Positions 1 to 9,079 of a stretch of 64,000 nucleotides of DNA are shown one piece after another. Each line of letters starts with the position of its first letter. The stretch's first letter is position 1. A program made the position numbers and the translations under genes. The notes beneath the pieces are model-generated. The model was not told where the DNA came from. It worked only from the letters and a program-made list of their open reading frames with translations, and made no database searches. Source of the DNA: Metarhizium brunneum (lineage: Eukaryota; Ascomycota; Sordariomycetes; Hypocreales; Clavicipitaceae); contig NC_089425.1 of assembly GCF_013426205.1 (NCBI RefSeq), positions 434,001-498,000 on the forward strand. The letters are read 5' to 3'.

Positions 1-702
1 TGCCAAAGAGATGGCGACCAACGGCGAGACCAACAGCGTCGAGAAGCCGCCTCACGCCATTGATCCAAAAGAGGTAAAGGGTGATTCCGACCACGTAAGT
101 TGTACTATTATGCCATGCGCTCCCCAACATGACCAACTTTTGGTAACATCTCGGCGTAGAGCACTCCGGATGAAGAGCACCTATCAAAGCTTAATACCAA
201 GCGTCTTTGTGAAAGATGGCTGGACAGCCTATTCATGGTTCTGTATGAAGACCTGCGTGTGTACACCATCTGGCGGACACAAATGGCCCAATACCGGGCG
301 CAGCAAATGCAGTATAAGAAGTCGGCAGAAGAGTGGGAAATCCTCGGGGCCCTTGCCGAACGTCTGCAACATTTTGACGAAGCTGTCGAGGCCTATCGAG
401 CGTGTCTCTCGCTGCGATTCAGCCCCAAGTCCCTTGCTGGTGTGCTGAGGGTTTTTCAAAAGACCAAAAACACGAGGGATACTGTAGCAGCAGTCATCAG
501 GCTGGTAACGTGGCAGTACCGATGGTACAGCGAGTTTAGCCCTGAACTGCTGCACACTATTCGGACTCTGATTGAAGATGAGGGAGCGGTCAAGGTCAGA
601 AGCATCATTCAGGCGACCAGTCTGCCCCAGACCGTGCTAGACTTGACGCACCACTACGCGGCATTATGTGCTACGTTTCGCAGCAGCGGAACTGATGGTT
701 AG
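1..702 (+). CDS. ChAPs family protein (Chs5-Arf1 binding, exomer), 3' part
   Basis: Only the C-terminal part lies in the window; the 5' end is to the left. Two exons are visible, 1-94 and 160-702, joined in phase by a 65-bp intron (GTAAGT donor, TAG acceptor). The second exon reads through repeat-like helices with signatures such as FDEAVEAYRACLSLRFSPKS and a C-terminal stretch LTHHYAALCATF, which I recognise from Bch1/Bud7-type proteins. In yeast these bind Chs5 and Arf1 in the exomer coat and send selected cargo such as chitin synthase from the trans-Golgi to the plasma membrane. The assignment rests on remembered family sequence and the TPR-like pattern. The stop is at 700-702. Nothing odd was seen. 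Confidence 0.85.
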
Positions 703-1258
703 ACACGCCAACGGGCGGACGATGGAAAGGGGAACAGCAATCAAAGGATGAAAAGATGGGGGTAATGTAATGTTTTTTTTTCTTTTGCAGGCACCTGTAG
801 CTCCAGGGTCACTCTAGCTTGTTGTGCATAGAGGCGTCGATTGGAGGTGGTGGACGGATTCAATACAAGCTTCCATGACTCTTCTGTACATGGATACGTA
901 TCGTTATATGTGTTTATAATTCAGATGTGAGGACTGTAGATATGAGCCGTATTGCGTCAATGGAGACAGAAATTAAGGTATAAACTTTGCAGACATGGAG
1001 CCTGCATCTCTCACTTGGGTGTAGTTTTGGCGGTCGGTTTTAGTGGCGGGGTTTGTTTGGTGCTCGGCGGGTGCGGGGCAGGCCGACAGCTCCAACGACG
1101 TCAAAATAAATTTCCAAGTTGGAGCATCGAGCATCGAGCATCAGCCTCAAACCATTCAACGTCTTCCAGACCTCCATCAGTAGTATTCGTTAGAACCGTC
1201 CCACTTGGAACCAGCGAATCTGCCCTCCGGCCGCAATCATATCAGAGCCAGCTCCGCC
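703..1258. other. Intergenic, ChAPs 3' side to GPN1 5' leader
   Basis: No supportable gene. It contains a short T-run near 772-785 and the presumed GPN1 promoter and leader. ORFs here are short and lack coding character. Confidence 0.6.
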
Positions 1259-2504
1259 ATGGCATCCTCAGACGATGCATCGCCGCCCGTCGCCATCGTG
1301 TGCGTCGGCATGGCAGGTACATTATCAAAGCCTCGCGCTGCCCTGCCCTGCCCACAGGGGTAGTTGATCGAGTAGCTCGCCCTAACATCATGTCGCAGGC
1401 TCTGGCAAAACGACTTTTATGCAGCGCATCAATGCGCACCTTCACGGCAAGAACCAGCCTCCCTATGTCATCAACCTCGACCCGGCCGTGCTGAATGTCC
1501 CCTTCGACCCAAACATTGACATCCGCGACTCGGTCAACTACGAAGAAGTCATGAAGCAGTACAACCTTGGTCCCAACGGAGGCATTCTCACATCTCTCAA
1601 CTTGTTCGCCACCAAAGTCGACCAGATTGTAAACCTATTAGAGAAGAGGGCGAAGCCTGATGCCGAAAATCCCGACCGCAAGCCCATCGATAGAATCATT
1701 GTCGACACCCCCGGACAAATCGAAGCCTTTGTGTGGTCTGCATCGGGAACCATTCTGCTAGAGTCTCTAGCGTCCTCGTTTCCAACCGTCATCGCCTACG
1801 TCATCGACACGCCGAGAACAGCGTCGACATCTACATTCATGTCCAACATGCTATACGCCTGTTCGATCCTGTACAAGACGAAACTCCCCATGATTCTGGT
1901 CTTCAACAAGACAGACGTCAAGGACGCGTCCTTTGCAAAGGAGTGGATGACGGACTTCGAGGCGTTCCAGGAAGCGCTCCGCCAGGACGAAGAGTCGGAT
2001 GCGCTGGGCGGCGTGGAGGGCGGCGGGCACGGAGGCAGCGGGTACATGGGCAGCCTGCTCAACTCGATGAGCTTGATGCTGGAAGAGTTTTACTCGCACC
2101 TGAGCATGGTGGGCGTGAGCTCCAGAGTGGGCACCGGCGTGGACGAGTTTTTCGAGGCCGTGGAGGAGAAGAAGCAAGAGTTTCTGCGCGACTACCTGCC
2201 GGAGCTGGAGAGGCGGCGCCACGAGCGGGAGAAGCAGAAGAAGAAGTCGCGCGACAAGGAGCTGGACAAGATGATGTCCGACATGTCTGTTGCGCCCGGC
2301 CAAGCGGCCGCTGGGCAGCAGAGCGGGAGCGGCGCGGGAAACGACTCGGATGTCGAGGTGGCGAGCGACGATGACGACGAGGACTCGGACGAAGACGCGG
2401 CCAAACAGGGCCTGCAGGAGCGCTATCAGGCCGCGATGGGTGATGGCGAGAATTCAATCTTGGCGGATGCCAGTTTTGCAAAGTATCTCCATAAGCAACG
2501 GTAG
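1259..2504 (+). CDS. GPN1: GPN-loop GTPase 1 (Npa3/XAB1 type)
   Basis: Two exons, 1259-1316 and 1399-2504, give 387 aa. The intron splits the P-loop codon for glycine 20; joined, the protein shows GMAGSGKT (residues 17-24), the Walker A motif. The family-defining Gly-Pro-Asn loop (LGPNGGI) is at about residues 77-79, DTPGQ is the switch II motif, and FNKTD gives guanine specificity. The C-terminal third is charged, with Lys/Arg-rich then Asp/Glu-rich runs, normal for the family. GPN1 with GPN2/3 is needed for assembly and nuclear import of RNA polymerase II. The start is chosen because it is the first ATG that joins in phase to the P-loop. A gene for a shared RNA polymerase subunit follows on the opposite strand, 221 bp away (tail to tail). 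Confidence 0.95.
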
Positions 2505-2725
2505 TTTTGGGCTCGCCCGAGGCTACGCATGGTTTACAACAAAAACATGGGTCACGGAGTTTGGGTATGGCTAGGATTTGTCTCAAGAGATTTGATACCA
2601 CTGTCTTGTCTTGTCTTTTTTTTTTTTGTCTCGTGCACTCGTGGTGCCCATGTTCCCCATAACTCCAAACACCATAAATCACGACTCCCATCCTCCTCTC
2701 ATCGGCCGTGGCCGGGGTCGGCCCC

Positions 2726-3013
2726 TTATCGCGCTTCAAACTGCACCATTCTGTGAATTTTGTCAGCACGTGTATCCAAAAATACGCAAGCAAGAAATAG
2801 GGAGGGCAGGACAAACCTCTTGGTCCTCTCCTTGTAGAGCACTCTCCCCGCGCAGTGAGGGCAGGCAACCAGCGCATCCTTGCCCAGAGAGACGCTCGAC
2901 CCGCAGTCGCCGCAGAGATAGGTCATGACGGAGCGGGAGGCGTGGTCGTCGCGAGTGTTGCCGCGGACAGCGGTGCCGCCGGCGGAAGGGACTTGGTATT
3001 CTTCGCGAGGCAT
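2726..3013 (-). CDS. RPC10: RNA polymerases I/II/III shared subunit RPABC4 (Rpc10/Rpb12)
   Basis: Two exons on the minus strand, 2817-3013 and 2726-2750, with a 66-bp intron (GTTTGT..CAG). The product is 73 aa, close to the 58-70 residues of the family. It has the zinc ribbon CGDC...CPHC and the invariant end RVLYKERTKR joined by the splice to MVQFEAR. This is the smallest zinc-binding subunit common to all three nuclear RNA polymerases. The intron is needed: the unspliced frame replaces the conserved C-terminus. An 81-bp tandem duplication begins about 16 bp upstream of the start codon (separate entry). Confidence 0.93.
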   Translation of the reverse strand: MPREEYQVPSAGGTAVRGNTRDDHASRSVMTYLCGDCGSSVSLGKDALVACPHCAGRVLYKERTKRFVLPSLFLACVFLDTRADKIHRMVQFEAR

Positions 3014-3028
3014 GTCGGCGGTGCGGGG

Positions 3029-3171
3029 TGTATTGGACTGTTGGATCGGTTTGTGATGTCTGCGTCGACTTGGTGGATTTTTGCTCTGCGGGTGCAAGGC
3101 AGTGCGGGCTGTGTTGGACTGTTGGATCGGTTTGTGATGTCTGCCTCGACTTGGTGGATTTTTGCTTTGGT
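3029..3171. repeat. 81-bp tandem duplication in the RPABC4 leader
   Basis: The block that starts TATTGGACTGTTGGATCGGT at 3031 recurs at 3112 with period 81 and few differences; the second copy is incomplete and ends near 3171. It lies directly upstream of the RPABC4 start, in the 5' leader or core promoter. Confidence 0.9.
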
Positions 3172-3534
3172 GCACGGCAGGTTGAGAGTTGAGAGTCGAG
3201 AAAGAAATAGCGGGGCCGATATTTGTCAGGCAGAATTAGGCGGTGAGTGGCGCATCATCCTCGCCTACCCTATTTAAGGAACTTGTTACTTGAAACTTGA
3301 ATATTGACGAGGTTGTGCCATGTCCCTGGCTTTGGTAGTATTCGGCATCATGATTCGACGCAATAGGATATTGACAGTCATTGGGCATATGACGACGCGT
3401 AAGCTTATTGCGTTGCAAAGATGCACGGTAGCTCATCTCAACGTCTTAAGACCAGATGAGAATTTCCCGAAATAAGCAAGACCCAGAAATACGTGATGGT
3501 TATCAACACAATCTAGCCATGATGGCATAAACAG
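3172..3534. other. Intergenic, RPABC4 promoter to BTB gene 3' side
   Basis: Nothing recognisable beyond the RPABC4 upstream region. No coding signal was seen on either strand. Confidence 0.5.
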
Positions 3535-4948
3535 CTACACAGCTCTTCTCGTCCGACACACGCTAGAAAAGTCATTCACGTCCAGCCCCGTGATTTTCGC
3601 CTCCATGGCATGAATAAGCGGCTCGAGCAGCCTCCGCAAACAACACTCGTGCTTAAACACGGTCGCCGTCGCCGAACCATCGTAGCCCTCGTCCTGTTCC
3701 CTCCCGCGGGGCGCCGAAACAACCCTGCGATGCTTTTTATACAGATGTCGCCCGTGGCTCGATCCATACCCCTCACTGGGACGCACACGTTCCGGCGCCC
3801 TTACCGAATCCGCCTCGTACCCCTCGCACCAGTCAACTCTGCCATCGTCAACCTCGGCCTGCGGCGAGTAGACAGCCGGCGACTGGAAGCCACGCATGCG
3901 GTGGAGCGCCGTGCTGAGGGAGATGCTCGGCAGCGGCGCACCCGGACCCGGACCCGGACCCGGCGAGTGCAGCCCCGCGCGGCGCATCTCTTGCATCAGC
4001 GCGCCGAGCAGCATCGACCGGCAGTCGAATGTACATGGGCCGCCGCCCTGGCTCAGCCGCTGCACGAGCTGCCCTGCTTCGGCTACCAGCTCGCCCAGGA
4101 GGTCTCTCCTGCGTAACTCGATGGCATCTAGTACGTGTCAGCATGAACATACCATTCGACGTGAGGAGGAGCCGCCAGACCGATGATTGCGGGATGGACA
4201 GGCGTGGCCCCCGGGGCGAGCGACCCCGTGCACTGCATAATGGCCACGCGCGTCGTGGAGCGGAAGCAGTCGGGCTGGCTGAAGACGGACGCGACGAGGA
4301 TCCATTTGTACAGGTCCGGGCATATCTCGGTCGGGTGGGCGCGCTGCAGCCTCTCCAGCCATGCGTCGGCGACGAAGTGCACGGCGTCGTGGCACTCGAG
4401 GTCGTCGGTGATGGCGGCCGCCTCGGCGAGCGCGTCGAGGCTCACGGCGCGCGGCACCTTGTTCGTCTGCCCGTGGATGATGCGCATGACCGTCTCGAAG
4501 GCCGCCGGGTCGAAGAGGGGCGCAAACTCCCAGTGGAGGAAGCCGTCGGCGTCGGGCGTCGATTCCTTGCAGTCCATTTGGTACATTGTCCTGGCGCGCG
4601 TTGATGCCATGGCGAGGTGCTTTTTGGACACCCTCAGTCGCAGCGTCGACTGCTTGCCGTCTTGCTCGGAGGCTGTATTCCGGTGGGCGGGTGAGCCGGC
4701 CGTCTGGATGAGTTGTGTAGGTGCGGATGGGACGTACCTTGGTGGATTGGATGAACTGGCGGAGAGTAGGTGTCGAGAGTGCTTGCGTCTTCGGTCGCGA
4801 CGTCGTCTTCGGTCGCGATGGTGGACGTGCCTTTTCCCGCGGCATCTTGATGGGTTAGGCTGAGCCGGGAGGGCGCTGCTGGGCTCGGGATGACGATGAA
4901 GACTTCGCCGTCGGGATCGACGTTGACGACGGGAGAAGACGCGGTCAT
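3535..4948 (-). CDS. BTB/POZ-domain protein
   Basis: Three exons on the minus strand: 4738-4948, 4153-4672 and 3535-4108; 434 aa. Both introns join in phase (65 bp with GTACGT donor; 44 bp with GTATGT donor and CAG acceptor). The N-terminus carries the fungal BTB lead-in VNVDPDGEVFIVIPSP. The middle shows the domain itself: LRLRVSKKHLAMAS, then FETVMRIIHGQTNKVP and ECHDAVHFVADAWLERLQ. The last exon opens with a helix (RDLLGELVAEAGQLVQRL) and continues with low-complexity Gly/Pro and a Cys pair near the end. Proteins of this architecture are common in Pezizomycotina; BTB domains dimerise or recruit cullin-3, but no specific role is known to me. The 44-bp intron is unusually short, so that junction is the least certain point. 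Confidence 0.85.
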
Positions 4949-5616
4949 GGCGGGCTCGTGGCTGATTGCTGGCCGACAGTCGAGAGTCTGGTCGAGTACA
5001 AGGCGTTGTCGCCGGCAATCTGCAAACAGTGATGGAACCCCGCGTTGGGCTGATATTGCTTCAATGGTCCTACGCATTATGCATGGTCACGCGCTGCGGT
5101 TTGCTGCATTCCTTCAACATTGGCTGTTGTGTCCATGCTTGTGTAATGCCGGCACTTGTGGCACTTGTGTTGCGCAATATGCAAGTGGCTGGACGGGGTT
5201 TGATGCAAGCGAAGACGGACGGTACCAAAGTTGAACCTCGCAGCACAAGTATATAACAAGACAGATGTACGTCAAGAATACATTCACTCGCCAAGCCCAG
5301 CAGCAGCTTTGTATCCACGCCAGTCGAATCTGAGGTTGCTCACGGCCAAGGCAACCTGGGAGCATGCTATGAAGGGAAGCGGCAGAGATGCCAGTATAAT
5401 GAAAGCTAGAATCAGATGTTATAGAAGACTCGAAACAAAGGCATAGACAAATAAATTCATTCCAAACGATAGCTAGCTATCCATTCGCAACATCATGAAG
5501 AGAAGACTGCGTGAGTGACACAAGACAGCGAGCCATGAAAGAAGTCAACGTGGGAGACGGCCACACCACGAGTACACATGTAGGCACGTACATCCGTGCC
5601 AGGACAGGACGATTCA
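4949..5616. other. Intergenic, BTB gene promoter side
   Basis: No gene seen. It holds the upstream region of the BTB gene and the 3' flank of the convergently placed cysteine-rich gene. The short ORFs overlap each other on both strands and look random. Confidence 0.5.
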
Positions 5617-7001
5617 CTACTTGTTACAATGGCAGTGGCTGCTGTCTCCCGGACCACAGCTCCCCGGCGTCTTGTCCCAGCGACAGTTATTCCTCCGATC
5701 ACGCACATCGCACGGCACCTCGACCAGCGTCAAGGGCAGACACGACTGCGCATCGAGCGTGTTAAACGTCAGCGCCGGCTCGAGGCTCGGACACGTCGGC
5801 CCAACGCCCTGGTTGCCCGCGCCCCCGAGGCAGTACTTGCCGCACGTCCACTTGGTGATGGTGAAGCGCCCGGCCGCGCTGTAGTCGGGCGTCTTGCCGA
5901 TGTGCCCCCCGTTGGGCTTGGCGTCGAGGAAGTTATTGGGCTCGGCGCCCGTGTTGGAGGCCCCGTGGATGTCGAGGATGGCGAAGCCCTCGCCCGGGTT
6001 CACGCCGCAGCCCCTGGTGCAGTTCTGGTCCTTGCAGAACCGGAACTTGCCCATGTGGTGCGTCGCGCTGTCCTGCCCGGCCGTGTAGGCCTTGACCCCG
6101 GGCCGGCTGTCGTAGCCGAGGTACTGCCCGTTTTCCATCTTGAAGAGGTAGCATTTTCCTGGGGGGGTGTTAGTCAAGGGGACTGATTTGATGGACATGG
6201 ATGGCTGGATACTGCTGATGGAGACGGGTTTGGCTGTGGCATACCTGTGTCGACTCCTGAGCTGCAGGTTTCTGGGCTCTGACACCAGCCTTGGGTTCCG
6301 TTGTGAGGGTTTTTGCCATTTCCATTTCCTTCATCTCCGTCACCTCCTCCTCCTCCTCCGCCGCCGCCGTTATGACCTCCTCCTCCTCCACCACCTCCGC
6401 CGTTGTTACCTCCTCCTCCGCCACCACCACCGTTATGACCACCACCGCCTCCTCCACCGCCGCCGTTATTACCTCCACCTCCTCCGCCTCCTCCTCCTCC
6501 GCCACCGCTGCCGCTCTTGTCACCGGCTCCTCCTCCTCCTCCTCCGCCTCCTCCACCGCCGCCGTCTCCGCCTCTAGTTAGTATCGCCTGTGGTTGGTCA
6601 TGGCCGTCGTGGGAATGGTCGTGATTCCCCCCCTGACCCTGGCCCTCGTGACACATCTTGCCGTCATAACTCATCCCCGTGGGGCAGCAGTGATAGCCAT
6701 GGGCACCCGAGCCAGCAACGTCGTGTCCCTCGCCACAGCACTGGAACTGCGTGGACTGGCTGCCCCCCAGATGCTGGCCAGGCGCACAGCAAGCGACATA
6801 CTGCTTGTCGCGGCTGAAAGTGAGGCCCTTGCCGCTGCCCTCGGCGCAGCCAAAGCTCTCCTCAAAGTCTGACCCCGGCCTCGTGTATTTGATTTTGCCG
6901 TGGTCAATGTTGGCATTGGGGCCGACCTGAACGACCTCGACGGCCGCAACGAGCAGGCATTGGAATCCGGCAAAGGCCAGACCAAGCTGCAGATACCTCA
7001 T
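5617..7001 (-). CDS. Secreted glycine-rich, cysteine-rich protein
   Basis: Two exons, 6245-7001 and 5617-6158, 432 aa, joined in phase across an 86-bp intron. Residues 1-20 form a signal peptide (MRYLQLGLAFAGFQCLLVAA). A cysteine module follows with CCAPGQHL, FQCCGEGHDV and YHCCPTGMSYDGKMC. Next comes a linker of more than 60 residues made almost only of Gly broken by HN, NN or KS. After the splice a second module (KCYLFKMENGQYLGYDSR..., CKDQNCTRGCGVNPGEGFAI) ends with a Cys-rich tail SHCHCNK. I do not recognise the family. The layout suggests two extracellular domains held apart by a flexible Gly linker, perhaps wall-associated; that is inference. The ORF stays open through the Gly repeat, so it is likely functional. 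Confidence 0.8.
6344..6575 (-). repeat. Gly-codon low-complexity tract
   Basis: The plus strand reads as CCT/CCG/CCA triplets broken by short AC-rich interruptions, encoding the poly-Gly linker of the secreted protein. Such triplet DNA is prone to length change. Confidence 0.9.
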
Positions 7002-9079
7002 GGCGAGATGATCCTATCAGTAAGATATGGAGTACTGTTAAACGAAGCAAAAGGGCAAGGGTGAATTCCTAGAACGCTTTGGGTGATATAAGGAGCCGGT
7101 CGAGTGCAGAAATTGAAAGGCGGACACGTCTTTTATATCCCTGGTTTTACCCTCTTAACACAGAAATACGTGACGCATCAGGAATCGATATTATTCCAGG
7201 CGGTGCCCTTTTCAGAATGATTGCGGTTGCGCTTGAAGTCGAAGCCAATCATATCCAGACATGGCACTCTACCGCTGCGGCTGCTGATTCTGAGCCTTGA
7301 CACTCGACGCCTCTGCTGTGCCGTATAACCAACGAGATTTGCTTACACCCAATATTCAACTTACCGAGACATGAACAGTCTGTAAATGGTAGCTGGCCCG
7401 GAAACGGGCGAGCTGAGAGCAGAGTAAACAACGACATGTCCGACGACCCGTCCATGGACTATAACAGCCGACAAGCATGCTCGGGCGTTTACCTGGCCTC
7501 CTCAGCTAGCCACGCTCAGCCGGCGGACGGTGACAAATGGGACTCGAGTCCCGTGCATGCTTCAACGCAGCCGGGACCTCAGCTGGCTCTCGTCACTTTG
7601 GACAACGCCAGGGCTTCCCCGCGATTTGGGAAGGATTACGAGCGTTTGTCGGAGCTACGTGGCCGCTGACAGGCGCGCCGTTTCAATGTCTCACCGTTTG
7701 CTGACGCTCGGCAGGCATGGGGATCCGGGGTGGGTTGCACCAGCTGTCCGAGAGAGCCGGACAACCACTTGCTTGTATGTATGCCGCGTATGTCAATGTG
7801 AACATGGCTCAAAAGGGAGTCGTCACGCCGTGGTTGGGGACACTGGTCGCTCATTTCGGCCCAATGGCTGTACCGAGTAGAGGCAACCCCTTTGACTTGG
7901 TTGCAGGGCAAATTGTGAATGTCCAGATTATTGGCGGATTCTTGTTGCCGGTAGTAGTTATATCGTATCACGAGCGGATGTGGTGTATATATTCTACGGG
8001 CGGGATTGCTGACGGCAACCTGAGACCTGCATCGGATTGCTGCCTCGCCAGGTTCGAGATATCTGGTCGTGTATATGTTGCCATCTTAGTCCTTGGCCAA
8101 GTCAGGTCTGATGTACGTGCGGCAGGGCCTGCATCAGAATACGCCTTCTGTGAGCTTTATCGTGAGAAAACTGCATAATGATAGGATATTTCTATCAAGC
8201 ATGTATATGTCGTGAAGCATAGTGTATGTATCCCTTTCACATCTCAGCCAAGGTTAGCATTCACCCTTTGACGTTTAACCTCGGCACCACTGGTGGGAAC
8301 ATGACACCAATACGCCATTATTTGGTGTAGATTTGGCTCAAAAAATCGGCAAATGTGAGTCTATGCAAAGAGGGAAATTGAAGCTTAGTGCCTGTCTCGC
8401 CAGTACAATGCCTGCTACGGGAGATACTGATTCCTTTATTACCCTACGACTGGCGTAATGTTTCCATGTTTTATATCCGCAGGCCGGATGCCGGCTATAG
8501 TCGTCTGACACGAGACAAGAAGGAGTTTCTCACTAACCGAGGCATCTATTGCCCGCCTTGTGGGCAGGAGTAAACAGAACATATCCCAGTGTCTCGCCCC
8601 CAACTCTTCTCCCAACGGGGACTGACATACAGCATGACAGCATGCATTATGCGTCCTTGACGCCCTACTACTTGCTTACTTGTGGCCAAATCGGGCGACA
8701 CCACATGCTCACCCTCCCCGCAATTTCATTTTCGGCAAACAGCTCGTGTCCCTCGAAATACATCCGCGGGTGCTCATAATTGCTGCGCTCGCTGCGGCAT
8801 AGGATGGGTAGACCTTGTCCTGTCCGCCCAACCAAATCCTCTCTCACGATAGCCCCGTGCTTGACGGGGCGGTTTTGTGTCAATGAAAAGTGTTGGGCCC
8901 CTGGTAGCCTGATATTGGTAGAATTGCGCGAGGCTAAGCTGTGTCACAAAGCTTGCTTGTACTCGAGTTTGTCTCGCCATCCAAGTATAAAGTTCAAAAC
9001 AGTTGTATGTCAGCCTGGAAAAGGAAAACAGCAAGGCAATAATTGGCTAGTCTAAATCACCTGGCTATCAGAGATGGCC
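7002..9079. other. Gene-poor 2.1-kb stretch
   Basis: The first few hundred bases are the upstream region of the glycine-rich gene. The rest has no ORF with a recognisable product or consistent coding character, and I saw no condensation or ketosynthase motif linking it to the megasynthase relic that begins near 9080. Confidence 0.5.

Noticed and set aside
1733..2877. Several ORFs of 150-270 codons inside or antisense to GPN1
   Set aside because: GC-rich shadow frames of a well-conserved gene.
6170..6581. Long ORFs on both strands opposite the poly-Gly tract (poly-Ser, poly-Leu/Arg, poly-Glu)
   Set aside because: They are other-frame readings of the triplet repeat in the glycine-rich secreted protein, which alone has a signal peptide and flanking domains.
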